DNA of 64,000 bases from Cryobacterium lactosi. GTDB taxonomy: Bacteria; Actinomycetota; Actinomycetes; Actinomycetales; Microbacteriaceae. The notes under the pieces are model-generated. The model was not told the origin of the DNA and ran no database searches. It worked only from the letters and a program-made list of their open reading frames with translations. Shown piece by piece: positions 9,660-18,098 of the stretch. The stretch spans positions 90,261 to 154,260 of the forward strand of contig NZ_SOHM01000025.1 in NCBI RefSeq assembly GCF_004403945.1, written 5' to 3'. The translations under genes and the position numbers were made by a program. The number at the start of each line of letters is the position of its first letter. Position 1 is the stretch's first letter.

Positions 9660-10163
9660 ATGGACTGGGCAGGGGGCGCGGCGGGTGTAGGTCACGACGG
9701 TGACGAGGTGCGCGGGTTCGGTTTCTTCGTGCGCCTCGACGGCGATGCCGCGCCCCGGGAGGCGCTCGCCGCGGCGCTGACCGACGTCGTGGCACGTCTG
9801 GCCCCGGATGCCCAGGTGCACGTCGAGCCGGAGCCCGGCCCCGGCGGCGGCGCGGCTGCAGGTGAAGGCGTCCTCATCGACGTGGGCCGCCAACTGCTGC
9901 TCGTCGACGGGCTGCCCGTGCAACTCAGCTACCGCGAGTTCCGGTTCCTCTGCTATCTGGTCCTGCATCCGGGCCTCACCGTGGGCCGGGCCGAGCTGAT
10001 CGAAGCGCAGCGCACCTGGTCGCCGGTGACCAGCCCGCGCACCATCGATGTGCACATCCAGCGCCTGCGCGTGAAGCTCGGCGCCTACGGTGACATCCTG
10101 CGCACCGAGCGAGGCACGGGCTACCGATACGACGCCCACGCTGACGTGTGCATTCGGCGCTGA
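9660..10163 (+). CDS. Winged-helix DNA-binding protein (OmpR-type C-terminal domain)
   Basis: 167 residues. The last 90 form a Trans_reg_C winged helix, seen in LSYREFRFLCYLVLHPGLTVGRAEL, the recognition-helix segment TSPRTIDVHIQRLRVKLG, and RTERGTGYRYD. The N-terminal 75 residues are not a receiver domain: there is no phospho-acceptor Asp pattern and it is rich in Ala/Gly/Pro. It starts one base after the monooxygenase stop (TGACATG) and is thus the last gene of the importer operon, which makes it a candidate local regulator. The binding site is unknown. Confidence 0.8.
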   Translation: MDWAGGAAGVGHDGDEVRGFGFFVRLDGDAAPREALAAALTDVVARLAPDAQVHVEPEPGPGGGAAAGEGVLIDVGRQLLLVDGLPVQLSYREFRFLCYLVLHPGLTVGRAELIEAQRTWSPVTSPRTIDVHIQRLRVKLGAYGDILRTERGTGYRYDAHADVCIRR

Positions 10164-10181
10164 GCGGGATACCGTGGGGGC

Positions 10182-10673
10182 ATGGCAACAGGGACCCCCG
10201 CCGACCGGACCGACCACGAGGCCGCCGACGACGAGGTGCGCGCCTTCGTCGACGCCGTCCCCGGCGCCACCCGGCGTCGGGATGCGGAGACGCTCCTGGC
10301 CTTGTTCGGGCGGATCACCGGCGAGCCGGCGCGGCTCTGGTACTCGTCGATCATCGGCTTCGGTCAGTACCACTACAAGTACGAGAGCGGGCGGGAGGGC
10401 GACGCGGGCGCGGCGGGCTTCTCACCGCGCAAGGCGTCGATGTCGATCTACTTTCCCGACGGACTCGGCGCCTACACCGATGAGCTCGCTCGGCTCGGAC
10501 CGCACAAGGCCGCACTGAGCTGCCTGTACATCACCAACCTCGACAAGGTCAACCTGGATGTGCTCGAGCGGATGGTCGAGACGTCATATCGCGCGGTGAC
10601 CACGGGCGAGTACTTCGGGCACCGCGCCCGGGAATCCGACGGAGGCCGCCCGGAACCGCGCGAGCCGGAGTAG
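10182..10673 (+). CDS. DUF1801 domain protein
   Basis: 163 residues with the DUF1801 (YdhG-like) fold signature: LWYSSIIGFGQYHYKYESGREGD, SPRKASMSIYF, and LGPHKAALSCLYITNLDKVNLDVLERMV near the end. The function of the family is not established; related small proteins include iron-chaperone-like folds. It lies 18 bases after the winged-helix gene and may be read through from it, but it has no clear part in the transport system. Confidence 0.85.
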   Translation: MATGTPADRTDHEAADDEVRAFVDAVPGATRRRDAETLLALFGRITGEPARLWYSSIIGFGQYHYKYESGREGDAGAAGFSPRKASMSIYFPDGLGAYTDELARLGPHKAALSCLYITNLDKVNLDVLERMVETSYRAVTTGEYFGHRARESDGGRPEPREPE

Positions 10674-10686
10674 CCCGTTCCTTCGC

Positions 10687-10752
10687 GAGTTGCCCCTGTG
10701 CGGACGAGTTGCCCCACCGTAGTGGGGCAAATCGTCCGCACGTGGGCAAGTC
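10687..10752. terminator. Large imperfect hairpin, two-way terminator
   Basis: Arms of about 30 bases (GAGTTGCCCCTGTGCGG... and the complementary ...CCGCACGTGGGCAAGTC) pair with few mismatches around CCAC-CGTA-GTGG. It lies between the convergent DUF1801 gene and the hydrolase gene. There is no long T run. It is not a member of the 61-bp palindrome family described below. Confidence 0.65.
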
Positions 10753-10777
10753 GGTGCGTGTTCTATCTGTGCGTGGG

Positions 10778-11407
10778 TTAGTGCCCGCGAGCGAGCCAAG
10801 CCGGCAGGTCGGGAGCCTCGGCGCCGATCGTGGTGGACTCGCCGTGCCCGGTGTTCACCACGGTGTCGGCCGGCAGGGTGAGCAGCTTGCCCGTGATCGA
10901 CTCGATGATGGTGGGGAAGTCGCTGTACGAGCGCCCGGTGGCGCCCGGCCCGCCGTGGAACAGCGTGTCGCCGCTGAACAGCGTGCCGAAGGCGGGCGCG
11001 TACAGGCAGACCGAGCCGGGAGAGTGCCCCGGGGTGTGGATCACCTGCAGCTCGATCCCGGCCACAGCGATGGTGTCGCCGTCGGCGAGCTCGCGGTGCG
11101 GCGCGGCATCCGGGTAGACGACGTCCCAGAGCAACCGGTCGTCCGGGTGCAGGTAGACCGGCGCATCCGTGGCGGCCGAGACCGCCCCGGCGGCACCGAT
11201 GTGGTCGTTGTGCGCATGCGTGCTCAGGATGCCCAGCAGCCGGCGGTCGCCGACCGCCTGAAGGATCGCCTCGGCGTTGTGGGCGGCATCGATGACGACG
11301 CACTCGGTGTCGTCACCGACGATCCAGACGTTGTTCTCCAACGCCCAGCTGCCGCCGTCGAGGTCGAAGGTGCCCTCGGTGACGAGGTGTTCGATGCGTG
11401 CGGTCAT
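10778..11407 (-). CDS. Metallo-beta-lactamase fold hydrolase (formaldehyde/mycothiol pathway)
   Basis: 209 residues with the metal-binding signature THAHNDHIG, a further His in HTPGHSPGS, the bridging Asp in FSGDTLF and a final His in NTGHGEST, as in glyoxalase II. The ATG overlaps the stop of the dehydrogenase gene upstream (TGATG), so it is coupled to it. In Mycobacterium tuberculosis the same pair is, from memory, Rv2259-Rv2260. The likely role is hydrolysis of an S-acyl mycothiol, perhaps S-formylmycothiol, giving formate and free mycothiol; this last step is inferred from context, not proven for the family. Confidence 0.85.
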   Translation of the reverse strand: MTARIEHLVTEGTFDLDGGSWALENNVWIVGDDTECVVIDAAHNAEAILQAVGDRRLLGILSTHAHNDHIGAAGAVSAATDAPVYLHPDDRLLWDVVYPDAAPHRELADGDTIAVAGIELQVIHTPGHSPGSVCLYAPAFGTLFSGDTLFHGGPGATGRSYSDFPTIIESITGKLLTLPADTVVNTGHGESTTIGAEAPDLPAWLARGH

Positions 11408-12501
11408 CAGAGCACCACCACCGAACGCAGCACATCGCCGGACGCCATCTTGGCGAAGGCCGCCTCGATCTCGTCGATGCGGATGCGTTCACTCACGAAG
11501 TCGCCCAGCGGCAGCCGGCCCTGCAGGTAGAGCTCGGTGAGCATCGGGAAGTCCCGCTCGGGGAGGCAGTCGCCGTACCAGGAGCTCTTGAGCGAGCCGC
11601 CGCGGCCGAAGACATCCAGCAGCGGGATCTCGAGCGTCATCTCGGGCGTCGGTACGCCGACGAGCACCACCGTGCCGGCCAGGTCGCGGGCGTAGAACGC
11701 CTGCCGCCAGGTCTCCGGGCGGCCGACCGCATCGATCACGACGTCGGCGCCGAAGCCGCCGGTGAGCGCTTGCACGGCCGCGACGACCCCGTCTTCGTCG
11801 AGGCTCGACGAGTCGACCGTGTGCGTGGCGCCGAATTCGGCGGCCTTGGCCAGCTTTTTGGCGTCCCGGTCGATCGCGATGATGGTGCCGGCGCCGGCCA
11901 GCTTCGCGCCGACCACGGCGGCGTCGCCCACGCCGCCGCAGCCAATGACGGCCACGGAGTCGCCCGCGCTGACGTTGCCGGTGTTCATGGCGGCGCCGAT
12001 GCCGGCCATGATGCCGCAGCCGAGCAGTCCGACCGCGGCGGGGTCGGCATCAGGGTTCACCTTGGTGCACTGGCGCTCGTGCACCAGGGTCTTCTCGGCG
12101 AACGCGCCGATACCCAGCGCCGGGCTGAGCTCGGTGCCGTCGACCAGGGTCATCTTCTGGCTGGCGTTGAAGGTATTGAAGCAGTACCAGGGTTCGGCGC
12201 GTTTGCAGGCCCGGCAGTCGCCGCAGACGGCGCGCCAGTTGAGCACCACGAAGTCACCGACGGCCACGTGCGTGACGCCGGCGCCGATGATGCTCACCCG
12301 GCCGGCAGCCTCGTGGCCGAGCAGGAACGGGAAGTCGTCGTTGATGCCGCCTTCCTTGTAGTGGAAGTCGGTGTGGCAGACGCCGCAGGTCTCGATGTCG
12401 ACGACGACCTCGCCGGGTCCGGGATCGGGGATGACGATGTCGGTGAGCTCAACGGGAGCCCCCTTCGAGCGGGCGATCGCGCCTTGAACGGTGATGGGCA
12501 T
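11407..12501 (-). CDS. mscR: S-(hydroxymethyl)mycothiol dehydrogenase
   Basis: 364 residues, a zinc-dependent medium-chain dehydrogenase. The catalytic zinc Cys is in [12 protein letters not shown], with GHEAAG following. The structural zinc site is C-x2-C-x2-C-x(7)-C in [15 protein letters not shown]. The NAD site is [12 protein letters not shown]. The close fit to actinobacterial AdhE2/MscR, not to plain alcohol dehydrogenases, and the partner hydrolase support a role in mycothiol-dependent formaldehyde oxidation and S-nitrosomycothiol reduction. It implies that the organism makes mycothiol. Confidence 0.88.
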   Translation of the reverse strand: MPITVQGAIARSKGAPVELTDIVIPDPGPGEVVVDIETCGVCHTDFHYKEGGINDDFPFLLGHEAAGRVSIIGAGVTHVAVGDFVVLNWRAVCGDCRACKRAEPWYCFNTFNASQKMTLVDGTELSPALGIGAFAEKTLVHERQCTKVNPDADPAAVGLLGCGIMAGIGAAMNTGNVSAGDSVAVIGCGGVGDAAVVGAKLAGAGTIIAIDRDAKKLAKAAEFGATHTVDSSSLDEDGVVAAVQALTGGFGADVVIDAVGRPETWRQAFYARDLAGTVVLVGVPTPEMTLEIPLLDVFGRGGSLKSSWYGDCLPERDFPMLTELYLQGRLPLGDFVSERIRIDEIEAAFAKMASGDVLRSVVVL

Positions 12502-12608
12502 GGAGCTCCTCGTGAGTTGCCGGGGCAGCCGGTGTGGCAGGCATCCAACTTATCGAAGCATCCTGACCGGGTGTTGGCGCGGCTCGGTCCGGGCGTGCCG
12601 CGGGATGC

Positions 12609-13631
12609 TCAGCGGCCGGCTCGTGACCAGGCCAGCAGCTTCTCGACCGGCCAGGTTGTCACGATGCGTTCGTGCGGTACCCCGGCGTCGGCGGCACGTT
12701 CGGCGCCGTAGGCCAGGAAGTCGAGGTGGCCTGGCGCGTGCGCGTCGGTGTCGATACTGAACAGGCAGCCGGCCTCGAGCGCGAGCGTGATCAGGTCGGC
12801 CGGCGGGTCCTGCCGCTCCGGCCTGGAGTTGATCTCGACAGCAACGTCGTTCTCGGCGCAGGCGGCGAACACCCGCTCGGCGTCGAAGTCCGACGGCGGG
12901 CGGGTGCCGCGCGACCCGGACACGAGCCGCCCGGTGCAGTGGCCGAGCACGTTGGTGTGCGGGTCACGGATGCCCGCCAGCATCCGCCTGGTCATGGTGA
13001 TCGAGTCCTCGCGGAGCTTGGAGTGCACGCTGGCGACGACCACGTCGAGCCGGTCCAGTAGCTCGGGGGACTGGTCGAGCCGGCCGTTCTCGAGGATGTC
13101 GACCTCGATACCGGAGAGCAGCCGCACCCCATCGGGGCGAGCGTCCGTGTTGAGGTCGGCGACGACGCCGAGCTGCTCCTCCAACCGGTCGGCGGTTAGA
13201 CCGTGCGCGACGGTGAGAGCGGGGGAATGGTCGGTCAGCGCCAGGTACTCCCGGCCGAGCAGCCGGGCCGCGGAGCGCATCAACTCGATCGACGTGGTGC
13301 CGTCCGACCAGTCGCTGTGGCTGTGCAGGTCCCCGCGGAGCGCGTCGCGCAGCTCGGCGCCGCGGGCGGCGAGGGGTTCGGCGCCGCGCCGGCGCAGGTT
13401 GTCGAGGTAGTCGGGCAGGCCGTACAGCGACTGCCCGATCACCTCGGCCGTGCGGTCCCCGATTCCCTTCATCGCCCGGAGCCGGCCGTCATGCACCCGA
13501 TCGGCCAGCTCCGCGGGGTCGAGGTCGCCTATCAGGCTGGCAGCCCGGCGGAACGCCTGCACCTTGAAGGTCGGGGCGAGGTCGCGCTCCAGCCAGAAGG
13601 CGATCTCGGAGAGGTCATCGACGGAATCCAT
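12609..13631 (-). CDS. PHP-domain phosphoesterase with N-terminal helix-hairpin-helix region
   Basis: 340 residues. Residues 1-95 match the N-terminal part of family X polymerases (AFRRAASLI, then the hairpin LRAMKGIGDRTAEVIGQSL). From about 100 the PHP domain follows: GDLHSHSDWSDGTTS, LALTDHSP, LLSGIEVDIL, VASVHSKL and FSIDTDAHAPGHLDFL, which supply the metal ligands. The polymerase catalytic palm of full PolX (over 550 residues) is missing, so this is a PolX-like protein lacking the polymerase core. It may be a nuclease or phosphatase; the substrate is unknown. Confidence 0.85.
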   Translation of the reverse strand: MDSVDDLSEIAFWLERDLAPTFKVQAFRRAASLIGDLDPAELADRVHDGRLRAMKGIGDRTAEVIGQSLYGLPDYLDNLRRRGAEPLAARGAELRDALRGDLHSHSDWSDGTTSIELMRSAARLLGREYLALTDHSPALTVAHGLTADRLEEQLGVVADLNTDARPDGVRLLSGIEVDILENGRLDQSPELLDRLDVVVASVHSKLREDSITMTRRMLAGIRDPHTNVLGHCTGRLVSGSRGTRPPSDFDAERVFAACAENDVAVEINSRPERQDPPADLITLALEAGCLFSIDTDAHAPGHLDFLAYGAERAADAGVPHERIVTTWPVEKLLAWSRAGR

Positions 13632-13680
13632 GCAGCCATGATCGGCCCGAACCTGTAGAAACGGGAGCCCGGGCGTCGAA

Positions 13681-13719
13681 AAAACGGGCGCCGAAGAAAC
13701 GGGCGCCGAAGAACCGGGG
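13681..13719. repeat. 15-bp tandem repeat
   Basis: AAAACGGGCGCCGAA (13681-13695) and GAAACGGGCGCCGAA (13696-13710) are followed by a partial unit GAACCGGGG. They lie just after the stop of the small monooxygenase-like gene and before the PHP gene start, both on the minus strand. No coding role. Confidence 0.7.
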
Positions 13720-13721
13720 TA

Positions 13722-14042
13722 TCAGGCCACGTCGAAGTGAGCCACCGTGAATTCACGATCGATGAGGAACCCGTCGTCTTGCGGATAGAAGACCGCCATC
13801 TCGATGTCATCGCCGGCGAAGGCGACGATATCGGCGTAGTCGCGCCAGAACGAGACCGTGCGCACCTCGCACCGGCCGTCCGGCAGGTCGCGGAACACCG
13901 TGGCGGCGCCCAGATTGCCCCGGGTCGACCTGTAGTCAGCCAGCCCGGTGCGCTCCATATAGCCTGCGTAGGCCGCACGATCCTCCGGCCTGATCCAACC
14001 GGTCCAGCTGCGCATCACGCTGCCCGCAGGGATGTCGAACAT
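13722..14042 (-). CDS. Small dimeric alpha-beta barrel protein (antibiotic biosynthesis monooxygenase-like)
   Basis: 106 residues. The ATG at 14042 was chosen because AGAGGAGG precedes it; the longer reading from 14075 adds an unlikely tail. MFDIPAGSVMRSWTGWIRPEDRAAYAGYMERTG and VSFWRDYADIVAFAGDD resemble the ABM/NIPSNAP-like fold. These proteins are often heme- or quinone-related monooxygenases, but many have no known substrate. No neighbour suggests a role. Confidence 0.7.
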   Translation of the reverse strand: MFDIPAGSVMRSWTGWIRPEDRAAYAGYMERTGLADYRSTRGNLGAATVFRDLPDGRCEVRTVSFWRDYADIVAFAGDDIEMAVFYPQDDGFLIDREFTVAHFDVA

Positions 14043-14185
14043 GTCAGCCTCCTCTGGCCGGGGCCCTCGCTGCACGGTGCTTTCGGATGGGGCGCTCCGG
14101 TTGTCGCCATGGTGGACCCCCGATGCCGTGCTGCCAACCCGCAGCGCACCCTGCGGATCTGTCCAGGCGGTGCGAGACTGGGCTG

Positions 14186-14773
14186 ATGACGCTGCACCTC
14201 ACCGGCGATACCGCCGCAGACACCCTCCTCAGCGACGACCCATTCGCGCTCCTGCTCGGCATGCTCCTGGACCAGCAGATCGCCATGGAGACCGCGTTCG
14301 CTGGTCCGGCGAAGATCCGGGACCGGATCGGCGGCCTCGACCCGTCGGTGATCGCCGCGTACGACCCCGAAAAGTTCGCCGCGATCTTCAAGCAGACCCC
14401 GGCAGTACACCGTTTCCCCGGCTCGATGGCCGCGCGGGTGCAGACCCTGGCCGGCGTGGTCGCCCAGGACTGGAACGGTGACGCGGCAGCCATCTGGACC
14501 GAGGCCGGTCCGGACGGTGCCGCTCCAGACGGCGCCGAGGTGTTGCGCCGGCTGAAGGGACTTCCGGGGTTCGGTGAGCAGAAGGCCAAGATCTTCCTCG
14601 CCCTGCTCGGCAAAAGGCTCGGCGTCACCGCACCAGGCTGGCGCGAGGCATCCGCCCCCTATGGCGAGGAGGGCTCGTTGCGGTCGGTGGCCGACATCGT
14701 CGACCCGGAGTCGCTGGGCAAGGTTCGGGAGAGCAAACGAGCGGCCAAGGCCGCGGCTAAGGAAGCCAAGTAA
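14186..14773 (+). CDS. HhH-GPD type base-excision repair protein
   Basis: 195 residues; the ATG at 14186 directly begins the conserved N-terminus LHLTGDTAADTLLSDDPFALLLGMLLDQQIAMETAF. The helix-hairpin-helix is LKGLPGFGEQKAKIFLALLGKRLGV. The typical Asp/Lys glycosylase residues are less obvious than in Nth or AlkA, as is common for this short actinobacterial group. The C-terminus ends in a Lys/Ala-rich tail (SKRAAKAAAKEAK). It probably recognises damaged bases in DNA; substrate unknown. Confidence 0.8.
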   Translation: MTLHLTGDTAADTLLSDDPFALLLGMLLDQQIAMETAFAGPAKIRDRIGGLDPSVIAAYDPEKFAAIFKQTPAVHRFPGSMAARVQTLAGVVAQDWNGDAAAIWTEAGPDGAAPDGAEVLRRLKGLPGFGEQKAKIFLALLGKRLGVTAPGWREASAPYGEEGSLRSVADIVDPESLGKVRESKRAAKAAAKEAK

Positions 14774-14859
14774 CCGTCGGGCCGTATTAGGCACGGGCCA
14801 GCGACGCGCTCGGTGCCGGCCGCGAGAGAATGGACGGACGTGACCGAAGGAGCGTGCAG

Positions 14860-15576
14860 GTGGGCCCCCATTTCAGCGAGCAGACGTTCGACTTTCTCGA
14901 GGAGCTCGAGCACCGCAACAACCGCGAGTGGTTCGAGGAGCACCGGAGCGTCTACGAGACCGAGCTGAAGGCCCGGATGCTGGAGGTGATCGACGCGATC
15001 AACCTCCGTCTGGACGCTTTCGCGCCCGACTATCTGCGGCCGGCGCCGAAGGCGATGTTACGGATCTACCGCGACGTGCGGTTCTCGAACGACAAGACCC
15101 CGTACAAGACCCACCTTGCGGCGAACTGGCCCCGGCAGGGCCTGGAGAAGACCGGCGGGGCCGGGTTCTTCCTGCAGGCGGGGGTGCACGGGGTGATGGT
15201 CGCCGCCGGCGCCTATTCGCCGGGTTCGCCGCAATTGCACGCGATCCGCGAGTACCTGCTCGACCACCACGACGAGATGCGCAGCCTTCTCGCCGCGCCG
15301 CCCGTGGTGCGGTTGGCGGAGCCGCTGGAGGGACGGCCGCTCCTCCGCGCGCCCAAGGGGTTTCCCGCCGAACATCCCGCCGCAGACCTGCTGCGGGTGC
15401 GCAGCTGGGCACTGTTCGCCCGCTTGCCTGGCGACGCCGCGCTCACCGACGGTTTCGTCGACGCCGTCGTCGCACGATTCGAGGCACTGGCCCCGCTGGT
15501 CGACTTCCTCAACATTCCGCTGGCGACCGTCACCCCGCTGGAGCGGGAGGCAGCTGCCGGTCGCCGCCGCGCCTGA
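14860..15576 (+). CDS. DUF2461 (TIGR02453 family) protein
   Basis: 238 residues from a GTG at 14860, chosen because GAAGGA lies 8 bases before it and the family begins with FSEQTFDFLEELEHRNNREWFEEHR. Other conserved stretches are RIYRDVRFSNDKTPYKTHLAA, GFFLQAGVHGVMVAAGAY and FPAEHPAADLLRVRSWALF. The family is widespread and uncharacterised. A reading from 14830 or 14854 would only add a few residues. Confidence 0.85.
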   Translation: MGPHFSEQTFDFLEELEHRNNREWFEEHRSVYETELKARMLEVIDAINLRLDAFAPDYLRPAPKAMLRIYRDVRFSNDKTPYKTHLAANWPRQGLEKTGGAGFFLQAGVHGVMVAAGAYSPGSPQLHAIREYLLDHHDEMRSLLAAPPVVRLAEPLEGRPLLRAPKGFPAEHPAADLLRVRSWALFARLPGDAALTDGFVDAVVARFEALAPLVDFLNIPLATVTPLEREAAAGRRRA

Positions 15577-15669
15577 TCGGTTGACCGCTGGCCCGGCGGA
15601 TGCGGGACAATGGCAGGGAAGAGTGGTCGCGGCCGAACCGGTCCAACGGGCCATCGAAGGAGCTCACAA

Positions 15670-15978
15670 GTGAATGACCCTCGTGCGAAGATGGACGGTA
15701 ATCGCCTGCTCTCGTTGGGTGCCCCGCAGTCGGACTGGACGAAAACGCCTGGCCGGCTGCCCGGTTTCTGGGTGGCGGCTCTCGGGCTCATCGTCGCCGT
15801 GGTGTATCCGGTTCCCGCGCTGATCGTCGGCGCCGTCGGGCTCATGTTCACCCTGCAGGCATACAGAGTCATCCCCGCGGGAGCGCGGGGCCGTGGCCTC
15901 GTCGTGGCAGCGTTGGCGCTGGCCGGGGCAACGGCCGGTGTGGTGGTGCTGCAGTTCGTGCTCGCCCTGCTGATGTGA
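15670..15978 (+). CDS. Small membrane protein, two helices
   Basis: 102 residues from a GTG preceded by AAGGAG at 15657-15662. After about 35 polar residues there are two close hydrophobic segments (FWVAALGLIVAVVYPVPALIVGAVGLMFTLQAY) and a third, GLVVAALALAGATAGVVVLQFVLALLM, at the C-terminus. The layout resembles DUF4190-like proteins, but I do not recognise a specific family. Function unknown. Confidence 0.7.
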   Translation: MNDPRAKMDGNRLLSLGAPQSDWTKTPGRLPGFWVAALGLIVAVVYPVPALIVGAVGLMFTLQAYRVIPAGARGRGLVVAALALAGATAGVVVLQFVLALLM

Positions 15979-16026
15979 TGGCAGCCCGATAGACCCCCAG
16001 CCCGACCAACCTAAGGTGACGATGCC

Positions 16027-16455
16027 ATGTTTCTTGCCGAGCTCAACTGGTGGGCCGTTCTTGTGGCCACACTGGCCGCCTTCGTCGCCGGGGCGATCTG
16101 GTTCGGGCCGAAGACCTTCTTTCCGCTCTGGTGGAAGCTCATGGGTAAGGGGCCGACCGAGCAGCCGGGTGCGACCGGCAACATGGCGGTGGTCTTCGGA
16201 GCGACATTCGTTGCCGCGCTCGTGGAGGCGATCGCGGTGGCCTCCGTCATCCACTTCGTCGCCGCCACGGATCCCGGCTTCGGCACTGTGCAGGGTGGAC
16301 TCACGGGGTTGCTGCTCGGCGTCGGTCTGGCGGCGGCGGCCTCACTCTCGCACCGGCTCTTCGCCGGCCACGGCTTCAGGGTCTGGCTGATCGAAGTGGG
16401 AAGCGATGTCCTGAACCTCACCATCATGGGCTTGATCCTGGGCAGCTGGCGGTAG
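16027..16455 (+). CDS. DUF1761 membrane protein
   Basis: 142 residues with four hydrophobic segments. The N-terminal pattern LNWWAVLVATLAAFVAGAIWFGPKTFFPLWWKLMG is diagnostic for DUF1761. The family is unstudied. The gene is alone between a small membrane protein and the acetyl-CoA synthetase remnant, with no sign of an operon. Confidence 0.85.
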   Translation: MFLAELNWWAVLVATLAAFVAGAIWFGPKTFFPLWWKLMGKGPTEQPGATGNMAVVFGATFVAALVEAIAVASVIHFVAATDPGFGTVQGGLTGLLLGVGLAAAASLSHRLFAGHGFRVWLIEVGSDVLNLTIMGLILGSWR

Positions 16456-16506
16456 GCTCCTGATCCGGCCCTATGCCCGGCCGGGTAGTAGGGGTTTCAT
16501 GGGGGC

Positions 16507-18098
16507 ATGACGGCAGGAATCAACGCCTCACCCTCCGCCTCGGCATCGCGCTGGCCGCCGATCCAGAAGGACCCGACGACCTTCGCAGTGCGGCCCAACC
16601 TTCTCGACTATGAACGGACCAGGGCAGAGTTCAGCTGGGACACGGCTCGCCAGGCGCTGTCCGGGCTGCCGGGCGGCCGCGGGGTCAACATCGCCTACGA
16701 GGCCGTGGACCGGCACGCCGCCGGGCCTCTGGCCACGCATGAAGCGTTGAGGTTCGTACGCTCCGACGGCCCGACCAGGTCGCTCAGCTACGCCGAGCTG
16801 GCCGAACAGAGCGGCCGGTTCGCCAGTGTGCTGGACAGACTGGGTATCGAGCGAGGTGACAGGGTCTTCTCCCTGTGCGGGCGCATCCCGGAGCTCTATC
16901 TCGCCATCCTCGGCACCCTCAAGAACGGCAGTATCTTCTGCCCGCTTTTCTCCGCGTTCGGGCCCGAGCCCGTGCGGCAACGCTTGAAGCTCGGCTCCGG
17001 CCGGGCGCTGGTCACCACCCGGGCGTTGTACCGAAAGAAGGTCGCACCGATCCGAGCCGAGCTGCCCGAGCTCGTGCAGGTTCTGCTCGTTGATGCCGAC
17101 GGTGATCCGGAGCCCGGCACCCTCGATCTGGCGGCGCTGATGGCCGAGGCGCCTCCGTACGGCGACCTGGTGGCCATGCAGCCTGAGGACATGGCTCTGC
17201 TGCACTTCACCAGCGACACCACCGGCACGCCCCAGGGAGCGGTGCACGTCCACGACGCCGTCACCTCGCATTACGCCACCGGCCTCTACGCGCTCGATCT
17301 GCACCCGGACGACATCTACTGGTGCACGGCCGATCCCGGCTGGGTGACCGGCACCTCATACGGCGTGATCGCGCCGCTCGTGCACGGGGTGACCACTGTC
17401 GTCGACGAGGACGAGCTCGACGTCGACCGGTTGTACCGAATCCTCGCCGAGCAGCGGGTGAGCGTCTGGTGCACCGCGCCGACGGCGTTACGGATGCTTA
17501 TGAAGGCCGGCGCCGCACGCGCCGCAGGCCACGACCTGTCTGCGCTGCGTTTCGTGGCGAGTGTGGGTGAGCCGCTGAATCCCGAGGTGGTGTTGTGGGG
17601 CCAGGAGGCGTTCGGGCATCCGGTGCACGACACCTGGTGGCAGACCGAAACCGGCGGGATCATGATCGCGAACTTCGCCGCCACCCCGATCCGGCCAGGA
17701 TCGATGGGCCGGCCGCTGCCGGGTGTCGAGGCGGCTCTGGTGGCACGGAACGCTGCGGGAAGCCCGGTACTGGCCGATAACGGGCAGGTTCAGCTGGTGA
17801 CCGAACCGGATGCCCTGGGCGAACTGGCGCTCCGCCCGGGCTGGCCCTCGATGTTCCGGGGCTACCTGCACGACGAAGAGAGTTACCGGCGCTGCTTCGT
17901 GGGCGGCTGGTACCTCACCGGCGACCTGGCCAGGCGAGATGCCGACGGGTACTACTGGTTCGTGGGCCGGGAGACGATGTGATCACCTCCTCCGGCCATC
18001 TGATCGGTCCGTTCGAGGTGGAGAGCACTGTAATGAACACGAGGCCGTGGCCGAAGCCGGTGTGATCGGCATCCCGGACCCGTGGCCGGCTGGGTCGG
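16507..18098 (+). pseudogene. acsA: Acetyl-CoA synthetase (AcsA type), frameshifted and truncated
   Basis: The open frame runs from the ATG at 16507 to a TGA at 17980-17982 and matches AcsA from its N-terminus to WFVGRE. It contains YWCTADPGWVTGTSYG, the AcsA hallmark. The frame then shifts by one base. In the next frame DVITSSGHLIGPFEVEST continues the protein from about 17976. A second one-base shift near 18030 is followed by HEAVAEAGVIGIPDP, after which homology ends at the 3' end of the convergent gene. The last 90 or so residues, including the acetylatable Lys region, are absent. The AMP-binding loop, normally TSGTTGKPKG, reads TSDTTGTPQG. Both facts point to a decayed gene. Sequencing error could explain the shifts but not the truncation or the loop changes. 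Confidence 0.85.
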
